A stretch of 7,974 nucleotides of DNA from Acidobacteria bacterium UBA6911 (GTDB lineage: Bacteria > Acidobacteriota > UBA6911). The notes beneath the pieces were generated by a model, which did no database searches, was not told the DNA's origin, and worked only from the letters and a program-made list of their open reading frames with translations. The stretch is from positions 39,233 through 47,206 of the forward strand of contig DKBB01000311.1 of the NCBI GenBank assembly GCA_002451015.1. The letters are read 5' to 3'. The first letter of the stretch is position 1, and each line of letters begins with the position of its first letter. Both the position numbers and the translations under genes were made by a program. Below are positions 1-6,111 of the stretch, piece after piece.

Positions 1-278
1 TGAAAGACGGATTTACGGAAGAAGAAATCAAAGCGGCGAAAGCCGGTTATCTGCAATCCCGCCAGGTCAACCGCGCCCAGGACGACTCACTCTGCGGCAA
101 TCTGGTCTCCTACCTGTTTCTGGATCGCACCCTCATCTGGGACAAGGACATGGAGGGGAAAATACAGGATCTGACACCCGATCAAATTTTGTCCGCGATG
201 CGCCGTCACCTGGACATGGGAAAAATCTCCATTGTGCAGGCGGGTGATTTTAAGAATGCGCTTGGCCGTCAGGAGTAG
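1..278 (+). CDS. M16-family zinc peptidase, C-terminal end (partial)
   Basis: This is the last 91 codons of a gene that begins before the window; the reading frame starts at base 3 and stops with TAG at 276-278. The peptide runs from KDGFTEEEI through SRAQ-like RQVNRAQDDSL and YLFLDRTL to a tail with KISIVQAGDF. That pattern is typical of the end of pitrilysin/insulinase-like M16 peptidases: a helix with the 'T..E...A' turn, the 'R..D..L...L...L.L.RT' stretch, then a final strand before the stop. The catalytic HxxEH motif would lie far upstream and is not visible. Family members are secreted or periplasmic zinc proteases or inactive partners of them, and which this is cannot be told. A palindromic repeat lies 30 bases after the stop. 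Confidence 0.8.
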   Translation, partial: KDGFTEEEIKAAKAGYLQSRQVNRAQDDSLCGNLVSYLFLDRTLIWDKDMEGKIQDLTPDQILSAMRRHLDMGKISIVQAGDFKNALGRQE

Positions 279-307
279 GTGGTCGGCGGCATACTGTGTC
301 CATACAG

Positions 308-347
308 ATTGAGTGAAGAAGTCCGACCGTAGGTCGGATCTTCTTCC
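308..347. repeat. Palindromic repeat, copy 1 (hairpin)
   Basis: Bases 308-334 match bases 7948-7974 at 26 of 27 positions; the difference is G at 321 against C at 7961. Within this copy GAAGAAGTCCGACC (315-328) pairs with GGTCGGATCTTCTTC (332-346) across a three-base GTA loop, giving a 14-bp stem with one bulged base. It lies just after the M16 peptidase gene, as copy 2 lies after the DinB gene, so it may act in 3'-end formation or be a REP-like dispersed element. No T-run follows on the + strand. Confidence 0.6.
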
Positions 348-398
348 TAAGGAAAAACCATGAAGGCTTCTGCCTCCAAACTGCCAACTGCCATTCAT

Positions 399-436
399 CC
401 CCAGTCTTTGGCTGGGGCCCCAGTCAAAGGCTGGGG
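399..436. repeat. Nested palindrome: two tandem 19-base hairpin units
   Basis: Two 19-base units, CCCCAGTCTTTGGCTGGGG (399-417) and CCCCAGTCAAAGGCTGGGG (418-436), differ only at their centre, TTT against AAA. Each unit folds on itself (CCCCAGT with GCTGGGG, including one wobble pair). The two loops, CTTTG and CAAAG, are complementary, so the 38 bases can also fold as one long hairpin in which every non-Watson-Crick position is a G-T pair. The function is unknown. It could be a terminator or processing signal between the peptidase gene and the small membrane protein gene. Confidence 0.6.
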
Positions 437-471
437 CATTCTGGCCTTTTCCTGTAAACCATAGTTGAAAT

Positions 472-501
472 TTGAAAAATTGTGTCGTGAACCTTTTTCA
501 A
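472..501. promoter_or_regulatory. 8-bp inverted repeat upstream of the small membrane protein gene
   Basis: TTGAAAAA at 472-479 and TTTTTCAA at 494-501 form a perfect inverted repeat with a 14-base spacer, 34 bases before the ATG at 536. The position suits an operator or a leader hairpin. A related GTTGAAA stands just upstream at 464-470. No good sigma-70 promoter could be assigned around it, so its role is a guess. Confidence 0.25.
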
Positions 502-535
502 CATAAATTTACCGCCTACCGCTACAGGAGTTTTT

Positions 536-727
536 ATGGCGAAATTTTTACTCTGGTGTATCCTCTTGGTATTGTGCTGGCCGCTGGCGCTGCTGGCATT
601 GGTTATCTACCCCCTCGTTTGGCTGATTCTTCTTCCGTTCAGGATTATCGGCATCGCAGTGAATGGGATACTGGAATTGATCGCTTCGATCATCAGGCTT
701 CCGGGCCGCGTGCTGAGTAGAATATGA
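536..727 (+). CDS. Small hydrophobic membrane protein, 63 residues, function unknown
   Basis: The ATG at 536 follows an AGGAG Shine-Dalgarno (526-530) at 5 bases. Almost the whole product is hydrophobic. Residues 4-33 are rich in Leu, Val and Trp, with prolines at 16, 26 and 34; residues 37-53 form a second apolar stretch. The C-terminus carries basic residues (R54, R58, R62), consistent with an inner-membrane protein of one or two helices and a positive end in the cytoplasm. Short proteins with this Leu/Trp/Pro pattern occur as unnamed hypotheticals in many bacteria, but I cannot name a family. The strong ribosome binding site and the composition support a real gene, and a longer overlapping frame (472-720) lacks both. 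The flavodiiron gene starts about 108 bases downstream, so co-transcription is possible but unproven. Confidence 0.7.
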   Translation: MAKFLLWCILLVLCWPLALLALVIYPLVWLILLPFRIIGIAVNGILELIASIIRLPGRVLSRI

Positions 728-761
728 TGGAATGAGCCAACGCAGGAAGTATATTAAGAAA

Positions 762-805
762 GCGGCCGGTGCTTGACTGAAAGCCTCGTCATTACAGCCG
801 GCAGC
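762..805 (+). promoter_or_regulatory. GC-rich imperfect hairpin in the flavodiiron leader
   Basis: GCGGCCGG (762-769) and CCGGCAGC (798-805) pair at seven of eight positions around a 28-base loop, ending 14 bases before the ribosome binding site of the next gene. There is no T-run, so a leader structure is as likely as a terminator. The sequence TTGACT (773-778) in the loop resembles a -35 box, but no matching -10 was seen. Confidence 0.2.
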
Positions 806-835
806 CCATGAAATTTAGTGAGGAAATTCTGGATT

Positions 836-2206
836 ATGCAAGCACGGAAAATTGATGAAGGAGTCTGGTGGGTGGGAGCCATGGACTGGGACCGGAGGCT
901 GTTTGACAGCCTGATTCCGCTGCCCGACGGGACCAGCTATAACGCATATTTCATAAAGGGTTCCAGGAAGACCGCCCTTATCGATACTGTCGATCCCGCT
1001 AAGAAAAATATTCTTTTTGAAAGGCTGAAAAGCCTGGACATGAATGCCATTGACTATGTCGTCGCCAACCATGCCGAACAGGACCATTCAGGAACGATTC
1101 CGTATGTCTTAGAAGCGTTTCCCATGGCTAAAGTGGTGACAAGCCAGATAGGCAAAGCCATGATCATGGATATGTTGGCGGTCCCCGCCGACCGAATCGT
1201 GACCGTGAATGATTACGATACCGTCGATCTTGGAGGGAAAACGCTCCAGTTCATCAACTTTCCCTGGGTCCACTGGCCTGAAACAATGATTACATGGATT
1301 CCCGAACAGAAGATACTCATGCCGTGCGACCTGTTCGGTTCTCATATGGCTTGCGCGGATATATTCGTCGCTGATGAAGGTGCCGTGCTGCTGGCCGCTA
1401 AAAGATATTACGCTGAGATCATGATGCCCTTCAGAAGGTTGATCTCATCCAATCTCAAGAAAGTTAAAAAACTAGGAGTCGAAATCATTGCCCCCAGTCA
1501 CGGCCCGATCCATCGACGCCCGGGACTGATCGTCGATGCCTACAACGAATGGGCTGCGGGAGAACCGAAAAACCTCGTCGTGGTCCCGTATATTTCCATG
1601 CACGACAGCACACGCATCATGGTGGAATATTTTATAGATGCCTGCGCGGATCGCGGCGTCTATGCGGAGCAGTTCAATCTCAACAACCCCGATATAGGCA
1701 AGCTTGCCATGTCCCTTGTGGATGCCTCGGGCATTGTCCTTGGATCTCCCATGGTGCTGGCGGGTCCGCACCCGAAAGTTGCCTATGCCGCGCTTCTGGC
1801 CAATGCATTAAGGCCGAAAGCGAAATACCTCTCTATCATCGGATCCTTCGGCTGGGGCGGCAAACTCACTGAAATGCTCCAGTCGTTTGTTCCAGGCCTG
1901 AGTGTCGAAGTTATCCCCCCTGTTCTTTCCAAGGGACTGCCCGGAGGAAAGGATTTTGCCGCCCTGGATTTACTTGCGGATGCTTTCCGGGACCGGCTTG
2001 TCAAACCCCTAAAATCATCGGAGGAAAAAACCAAAACAATGCAAAAATATGTTTGTTCCGTGTGCCAGTATGTCTACGATCCTGAGAAGGGAGACCCTGA
2101 CAGCGGTATCGCTGCAGGCACCCCGTTTGAAGATATCCCGGAGGACTGGGCATGTCCCATATGCCAGGTCTCCAAAGACATGTTCAAGCCTCTGAAGGAT
2201 GAATAG
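836..2206 (+). CDS. Flavodiiron protein with C-terminal rubredoxin (FprA/FlRd type)
   Basis: This cytoplasmic flavodiiron protein (A-type flavoprotein) reduces O2 to water or NO to N2O. From the ATG at 836 it has 456 residues. A metallo-beta-lactamase domain comes first, with all diiron ligands in the usual places: H79, E81, D83 and H84 (HAEQDH), H146 (VHWPE), D165 (PCDLFGSH) and H222 (APSHGPIH). A flavodoxin domain spans about 245-395, with the FMN loop near YISMHDST (252-259) and GSFGW (336-340). A rubredoxin domain runs from about 402 to 456, with iron ligands C407, C410, C440 and C443. This is the layout of E. coli NorV, in which the rubredoxin passes electrons to FMN. The exact match to family residue numbering supports the ATG at 836 over an upstream GTG at 818. 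GAGGA at 820-824 is the ribosome binding site, 11 bases away. No reductase partner gene is adjacent. O2 or NO preference cannot be read from sequence. Confidence 0.93.
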   Translation: MQARKIDEGVWWVGAMDWDRRLFDSLIPLPDGTSYNAYFIKGSRKTALIDTVDPAKKNILFERLKSLDMNAIDYVVANHAEQDHSGTIPYVLEAFPMAKVVTSQIGKAMIMDMLAVPADRIVTVNDYDTVDLGGKTLQFINFPWVHWPETMITWIPEQKILMPCDLFGSHMACADIFVADEGAVLLAAKRYYAEIMMPFRRLISSNLKKVKKLGVEIIAPSHGPIHRRPGLIVDAYNEWAAGEPKNLVVVPYISMHDSTRIMVEYFIDACADRGVYAEQFNLNNPDIGKLAMSLVDASGIVLGSPMVLAGPHPKVAYAALLANALRPKAKYLSIIGSFGWGGKLTEMLQSFVPGLSVEVIPPVLSKGLPGGKDFAALDLLADAFRDRLVKPLKSSEEKTKTMQKYVCSVCQYVYDPEKGDPDSGIAAGTPFEDIPEDWACPICQVSKDMFKPLKDE

Positions 2207-2226
2207 TTATTTTGATCTATCATAGC

Positions 2227-2276
2227 CTGCCGTAATGGATGCCCGTCGATAAATGTTCGATTCTCCATTACGGCAG
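2227..2276 (+). terminator. Stem-loop after the flavodiiron gene
   Basis: CTGCCGTAATGGA (2227-2239) pairs perfectly with TCCATTACGGCAG (2264-2276), a 13-bp stem around a 24-base loop, starting 21 bases after the stop codon. It is followed by TTTC and ACTTT rather than a clean T-run. It is therefore either a weak intrinsic terminator or an mRNA-stabilising or leader hairpin for the CstA gene that starts 29 bases later. Confidence 0.5.
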
Positions 2277-2305
2277 TTTCACTTTGGCTAACAGGTTTTA
2301 ACGTT

Positions 2306-4036
2306 ATGGATACATTTCTTTTGCTGGCGGTTACGTTTTTCGGTTATATCCTTATGTACTGGACCTACGGTCGTTTCATTGCCAAAAGGATCTTTAAAAT
2401 ATCCGCGCTGGCACCCGTTCCGGCTGTAGAGATGGAAGACGGTATCGATTATGTGCCGACACGGAAAGGCATCATTTTCGGGCACCATTTCACTTCCATA
2501 GCAGGCACCGGTCCGATTGTCGGTCCGGCCATCGCCATAATATGGGGCTGGGTTCCGGCTCTTTTATGGGTGTTTATAGGCTCAATCTTCATGGGAGCCG
2601 TTCACGATTTCGGCACGCTGATTATTTCCATACGCAATCAGGGCAAATCCATTTCAGAATTCACCGCCAGGTACATAAACCGCCGGACACGTTTTCTCTT
2701 CTTCGTCATTGTGTTTATAGCCCTGTGGATCATCATCGCCATTTTCGGCCTTATAATCGCCATTATTTTCAGCATGTACCCGACATCCGTTGCTGCCGTC
2801 TGGCTTCAGATCCCCATCTCCCTCGGACTCGGATATTTGATCTATAAAAAAGGAACCAATATAACCATCGCCTCGGCTGTCGCCGTTCTTCTGATGTATG
2901 GCATTATGATCGCCGGCCGCTACCTGCCACTGGAAATGCCTTCCCAATTCGGCATTCCCCCGACCGGGATCTGGACCATCCTGCTGTTGATTTACGCATA
3001 CTTTGCCTCGGTCCTGCCGATCACCACCCTCCTGCAGCCGAGAGACTTTATCAATGCCTACCAGCTGTTGATCGCCATGATTTTACTGGTCGCCGGCGTT
3101 TTTTTCAGCTCCCTGGGAGGGGAACTCGAAATAGTCGCACCGGCGGTTCAGTTGCACCCGGAAGCGGCCCCTCCGATGTGGCCTTTTCTTTTCATTACAA
3201 TTGCCTGCGGTGCCATATCGGGATTTCATTCGCTCGTCTCCTCGGGCACATCCGCAAAGCAGGTGCGCAATGAAAAAGACGCCCTGTTCGTCGGCTACGG
3301 TTCCATGCTTATCGAAGGCATTCTTGCGATTCTGGTGATTGCGGCTGTCGCTGCCGGAATCGGCATGGGATACACAGCGGCTTCGGGAGAAAACCTGACG
3401 GGAGTGCAGGCCTGGACCACGCACTATGCCTCATGGACCGCGGCGGAAGGCCTGGGATCGAAAATCAGCGCCTTTGTGATCGGTGCCGCCAACATGATTG
3501 CATCCACCGGCATTCCGCACGCGATTGCAGTTATCATTATGGGTGTTTTCGTCGCCTCCTTTGCCGGCACCACACTGGATACGGCAACGCGCATTCAGCG
3601 ATACGTTATCTGTGAAATCGCCACCGATATGAAAATCAACATTTTCCGGAATCGCCACCTGGCGACCCTGTTCGTTGTCGTGACCGCTGCGTTGCTGGCG
3701 TTCGCCACCGGCGCCGACGGGAAGGGCGCCCTGACCCTTTGGCCCATGTTCGGTGCTGTCAACCAGACTCTCGCGGCTCTGGCATTGATTGTTATCACCC
3801 TGTATCTGCGCCGGAGAGGTTCCCTGTACTGGCTTGTCGGCGGGCTTCCTGCCCTATTTATGGCTGTTATGACTCTGTGGGGCACCTTAATGAACCAGGT
3901 CGGGTTCCTGCACCGACTTCAGTGGTTGTTGTTCTCGGTGAACGGCATAGTCATCCTCATCGTAATCTGGGTAACGGCGGAGGGTCTCGTCAGGTTTTTC
4001 CATTCTCCTCAAAACGGAGATGCCATAACGGATTAG
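2306..4036 (+). CDS. cstA: CstA-family inner-membrane transporter
   Basis: This 576-residue polytopic membrane protein carries the hallmark CstA motifs: FGHHFTSIAGTGPIVGP (58-74), FMGAVHDFG (95-103), then S.R..G.SI (108-116). Further along are GFHSLVSSGTSAKQ (306-319), GTTLDTATRIQRY (421-433) and WPMFGAVNQTLAALAL (479-494). Characterised relatives import peptides under carbon starvation (E. coli CstA) or pyruvate (CstA/BtsT); the substrate here is not determinable. It is shorter than E. coli CstA (about 700 residues), as in the compact versions found in many anaerobes. About 14 or more hydrophobic segments are evident, and the C-terminus is short and polar. The ATG at 2306 has only a weak upstream CAGGT (2292-2296). 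The gene ends in a strong terminator, so it is probably a single-gene unit or the end of a transcript begun upstream. The symbol indicates the family, not proven function. Confidence 0.92.
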   Translation: MDTFLLLAVTFFGYILMYWTYGRFIAKRIFKISALAPVPAVEMEDGIDYVPTRKGIIFGHHFTSIAGTGPIVGPAIAIIWGWVPALLWVFIGSIFMGAVHDFGTLIISIRNQGKSISEFTARYINRRTRFLFFVIVFIALWIIIAIFGLIIAIIFSMYPTSVAAVWLQIPISLGLGYLIYKKGTNITIASAVAVLLMYGIMIAGRYLPLEMPSQFGIPPTGIWTILLLIYAYFASVLPITTLLQPRDFINAYQLLIAMILLVAGVFFSSLGGELEIVAPAVQLHPEAAPPMWPFLFITIACGAISGFHSLVSSGTSAKQVRNEKDALFVGYGSMLIEGILAILVIAAVAAGIGMGYTAASGENLTGVQAWTTHYASWTAAEGLGSKISAFVIGAANMIASTGIPHAIAVIIMGVFVASFAGTTLDTATRIQRYVICEIATDMKINIFRNRHLATLFVVVTAALLAFATGADGKGALTLWPMFGAVNQTLAALALIVITLYLRRRGSLYWLVGGLPALFMAVMTLWGTLMNQVGFLHRLQWLLFSVNGIVILIVIWVTAEGLVRFFHSPQNGDAITD

Positions 4037-4053
4037 GCGCTTCCGGCTCCTGT

Positions 4054-4106
4054 AAAGGGGGGCATAACACTTCATTCAAAGAAAAAAGTGTTCCGCCCCC
4101 TTTTTT
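4054..4106 (+). terminator. Strong intrinsic terminator after cstA
   Basis: The 5' arm AAAGGGGGGC (4054-4063) plus AACACTT (4066-4072) pairs with AAGTGTT (4086-4092) and GCCCCC followed by Ts (4095-4104). This is a 17-bp stem with one 2x2 internal loop and a 13-base loop, running into TTTTTT at 4101-4106. It begins 17 bases after the cstA stop and insulates the MerR gene from cstA transcription. Confidence 0.92.
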
Positions 4107-4110
4107 CATC

Positions 4111-4141
4111 TTGACCTGTCTAAAGATTCACACTTTAAACT
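4111..4141 (+). promoter_or_regulatory. Probable promoter and operator of the MerR-family gene
   Basis: TTGACC (4111-4116) is a good -35. TAAACT (4136-4141) lies after a 19-bp spacer, the unusually long spacing typical of promoters controlled by MerR-family activators; TTTAAA (4134-4139) would give an ordinary 17-bp spacer instead. Overlapping them is a dyad, GTCTAAAG (4118-4125) and CTTTAAAC (4133-4140), with one mismatch. This suits autoregulation by the gene that starts about 55 bases downstream. The dyad is not centred in the spacer, so the assignment is tentative. Confidence 0.5.
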
Positions 4142-4194
4142 TCCCTTGTTTGGCGGAATGGAGCGATATGCCCCCGAAAATGAAAGGAACCGGC

Positions 4195-4722
4195 ATGGTT
4201 ACGATTTCATCCCTTGCAAAAGCTTCCGGTCTGTCCCGCAGCACCCTTCTCTACTACGACCGGCTGGGGCTACTGAAGCCTTCAGGAAGAAGCAATGCGG
4301 GCTATCGTTTATATGCACCCGCAGATGCGGAACGTCTGGAAGCGATCTGCCTGTATCGGCAGATCGGGATCCCTCTAGGAGAAATCAAGACGCTCCTGAG
4401 CGCACCCGGGACAACCGTTCCACTGGAAATCCTCCAGCGCCGGCTTCGAAACCTGGACCGAGAAATCGCGAATTTCCGCCGGCAACAACACGCTATAGTC
4501 GAATTGATCCAACAGAAACAATTACAACAGGGAGTCGAAATGCTGAACAAGGAACGATGGGTTGAAATCATGCGGGCAGCCGGGCTGTCCGATCAGGATA
4601 TGCACAACTGGCACATACAGTTCGAAAGGATGGAGCCGGAGGCACACCAGGAATTTCTGGAATCCCTCGGAATTATAGCCGCAGAAATCGAGAAAATCCG
4701 TGAATGGAGCCGCAACAGGTAA
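4195..4722 (+). CDS. MerR-family transcriptional regulator
   Basis: From the ATG at 4195 the product has 175 residues. It opens with the MerR winged helix-turn-helix: MVTISSLAKASGLSRSTLLY, then YDRLGLLKPSGR, then the wing AGYRLYAPADAERL. A second helical stretch (Y..IGIPLGEIK.LL) and a long coiled-coil-like dimer helix (about 80-113) follow. The C-terminal part, about 120-160, has W, H and acidic residues (KERWVEIMRAAGL, MHNWHIQFERMEPEAH, FLESLGI). That conserved-looking effector region recurs in a MerR subgroup of unknown ligand. Only one cysteine is present, at the end of the HTH region, which argues against a mercury, copper or SoxR-type sensor. The chosen start has AGGA (4185-4188) at 6 bases and matches usual MerR N-termini. 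An alternative ATG at 4168, with GGAG only 4 bases away, would add nine residues. It may regulate itself and possibly cstA or the genes to its right. Confidence 0.88.
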   Translation: MVTISSLAKASGLSRSTLLYYDRLGLLKPSGRSNAGYRLYAPADAERLEAICLYRQIGIPLGEIKTLLSAPGTTVPLEILQRRLRNLDREIANFRRQQHAIVELIQQKQLQQGVEMLNKERWVEIMRAAGLSDQDMHNWHIQFERMEPEAHQEFLESLGIIAAEIEKIREWSRNR

Positions 4723-4975
4723 CAGAAACACGAGGATTCGCACAGCAACGATTCAGGATAAATTCCCGATCATTTTCGCAGTTGCGTAAGGAAGTCTGTA
4801 AGGAATCCGTGCGGTATAACCTGATTGACAGGATCGTCGGGGTTCCGAAAAAGGGTTGCGCGGAATATCCATCCCCTGCCTTATGGAATCCCGCACTTGA
4901 GATCGGAGTTTTCGAGTTTGGCCCGGGTGGCTACCTATGCACTGCATTAGAAAGCCTTGAAGGAGACATCTTAGA
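4723..4975. other. Intergenic stretch between convergent genes, no convincing gene
   Basis: This 253-base gap separates the MerR gene (+) from the iron-sulfur protein gene (-). An open frame on + (4704-4991, 95 codons) crosses it, starting inside the MerR gene and ending inside the convergent gene. It has no ribosome binding site, and its product resembles nothing I recognise. The part from about 4815 on (encoding LIDRIVGVPKKG and later FEFGPGGYL) looks more protein-like than the start, so a decayed gene fragment is conceivable. The only clear structure is the hairpin at 4860-4894. Confidence 0.4.
4848..4894 (-). terminator. Candidate terminator of the hypA-hypB-iron-sulfur operon
   Basis: On the minus strand GCGGGATTCCAT pairs with ATGGATATTCCGC (bases 4894-4883 and 4872-4860). 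The stem has 12 pairs, one bulge and one wobble, around a 10-base loop. Five Ts follow on that strand (4852-4848), but only after a 7-base gap. The position, about 80 bases past the stop codon of the last operon gene, suits a terminator; the gap before the T-run weakens the call. Confidence 0.35.
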
Positions 4976-6085
4976 TTATTTGAGAAAATAATGTCCCCAG
5001 ACAGGGATTACATGCACCGGTTCTTCCTCGTCGCTGCCCTCGGGCGGCTTGGGTTTCAGGTATTCCGGCGGCCGGACAATCTCGTAGGTCAATGCATTCG
5101 GTTCGCAGGTGATAATGCAAAGCCCACAGCCCTTGCACTTTTCAGGATCGATGGAGGATACCCAATCCCCGGAAGTTTCATCCTGTTTCATTTCAACCGC
5201 GTCAAATTTGCACCTGTCGATGCATTCCTCGCAGCCTATACATTTATCTTCGGCCACTACCGCAATGAACCGGTTGGGCGTCATGAGGTCAAAGCGTTTA
5301 TCACGGGTTACGGGGAAGAGATTTTCGCAGCAACAGTCACAGCAGTAACAGTCACCCCAATGCACCAGCCCGGCTTCTTCTGCTACCCTCACAACCGCCA
5401 GAGACTCATCCAGAGACACTTCTTTCAGCAGGCGACCCGGCTGGTTGAGATAGTACTCGCCTCTCGGCCTGTCAAAACAGGCGAAACATGTCATTAAAGG
5501 CAGATCGCATGCGTGTCCCCAGGAGATCCGGCAACCACACGGCGCCAGGATTCTGCTCTTGGCGTTTTCTATTCTCAGTTTCCAGTTCTCTTCGGGGAGA
5601 ATGTCCTCCGGCTTGATATTGGGACTTCGTTCAAGCGCACCGATTGCGGGCCAGATAGGAAGGCTGCGTCCGGTCATTTTTATGAATTCTTCGGTGTGTT
5701 TTATAAAGTGATACGACCACTCGTTGTAGAAAAAATCGGCCCAAAGCTCCTTAACTTCCTTGGACAGCGCATACGGGCCGGTATGGGGAGCGGTATCGGC
5801 AACACACTCATGATGAAAAGCCAACAGAGTTGTGTGAAAGGCATACTGAGTCAATCCCCGGGTCAACATTCCCTTGTCCACCAGGACGTCCAGTTTTGGG
5901 GAGAGTTCCTTTTCGGTAAAGTCCAACCTGCCGGCCAGTTCCGAGCAAGTTGCAGGCTCAAACAACTCCAGACAGATACGGGCCTCCTCAGGAGTCAACA
6001 TCGCATTCAGAATTTTCAGAAAACGTTCCGATTCCCAAACGCCCAACTTGTCCGATAATTCTTTATAGATGCCGCTGTCCGCCAT
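4976..6085 (-). CDS. Cysteine-rich iron-sulfur protein with probable winged helix and 2x[4Fe-4S] domain
   Basis: 369 residues, cytoplasmic, no signal peptide. Residues about 20-80 look like a winged helix-turn-helix (LTPEEARICLELFEPATCSE, then a second helix and DVLVDKGMLTRG). A middle domain carries CGCR (183-186), C193, C200 and C203, then a dense cluster CYCCDCCC (246-253). Residues 281-328 form a two-cluster ferredoxin: CIGCEECIDRC (282-292) and CKGCGLCIITC (317-327). The last 30 residues are proline-rich and acidic. Similar wHTH and ferredoxin proteins are, to my recollection, common in syntrophic and sulfate-reducing bacteria and have no assigned reaction. The start has the best ribosome binding site of its operon, GGGGGA about 9 bases upstream, and lies 26 bases after hypB. 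The context suggests a redox or regulatory partner of nickel-enzyme maturation, but that is inference. Confidence 0.85.
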   Translation of the reverse strand: MADSGIYKELSDKLGVWESERFLKILNAMLTPEEARICLELFEPATCSELAGRLDFTEKELSPKLDVLVDKGMLTRGLTQYAFHTTLLAFHHECVADTAPHTGPYALSKEVKELWADFFYNEWSYHFIKHTEEFIKMTGRSLPIWPAIGALERSPNIKPEDILPEENWKLRIENAKSRILAPCGCRISWGHACDLPLMTCFACFDRPRGEYYLNQPGRLLKEVSLDESLAVVRVAEEAGLVHWGDCYCCDCCCENLFPVTRDKRFDLMTPNRFIAVVAEDKCIGCEECIDRCKFDAVEMKQDETSGDWVSSIDPEKCKGCGLCIITCEPNALTYEIVRPPEYLKPKPPEGSDEEEPVHVIPVWGHYFLK

Positions 6086-6111
6086 AAATCCATCCCCCTG
6101 TTGCCAACCGT

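Noticed and set aside
472..720. 82-codon frame overlapping the small membrane protein gene
   Set aside because: No ribosome binding site and unremarkable composition; the other frame has AGGAG and a coherent membrane pattern.
818..835. GTG start at 818 for the flavodiiron gene
   Set aside because: It overlaps the likely ribosome binding site, and the ATG at 836 puts the diiron ligands at the family's standard residue numbers.
3083..3885. Minus-strand open frames inside cstA
   Set aside because: Their translations are low-complexity Arg/Gly/Asn-rich shadows of a clearly coding membrane protein gene.
4054..4106. Bidirectional activity of the cstA terminator
   Set aside because: The minus strand would have only a three-base T-run after the stem, and no minus-strand gene ends there.
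3739..4167. Long upstream extension of the MerR reading frame into cstA
   Set aside because: It overlaps cstA, crosses the strong terminator and the promoter, and its translation has no resemblance to a protein; the MerR domain begins at 4195.
4991..6068. Large + strand open frames opposite the iron-sulfur gene
   Set aside because: They are antisense shadows of a gene with clear ferredoxin motifs on the minus strand.
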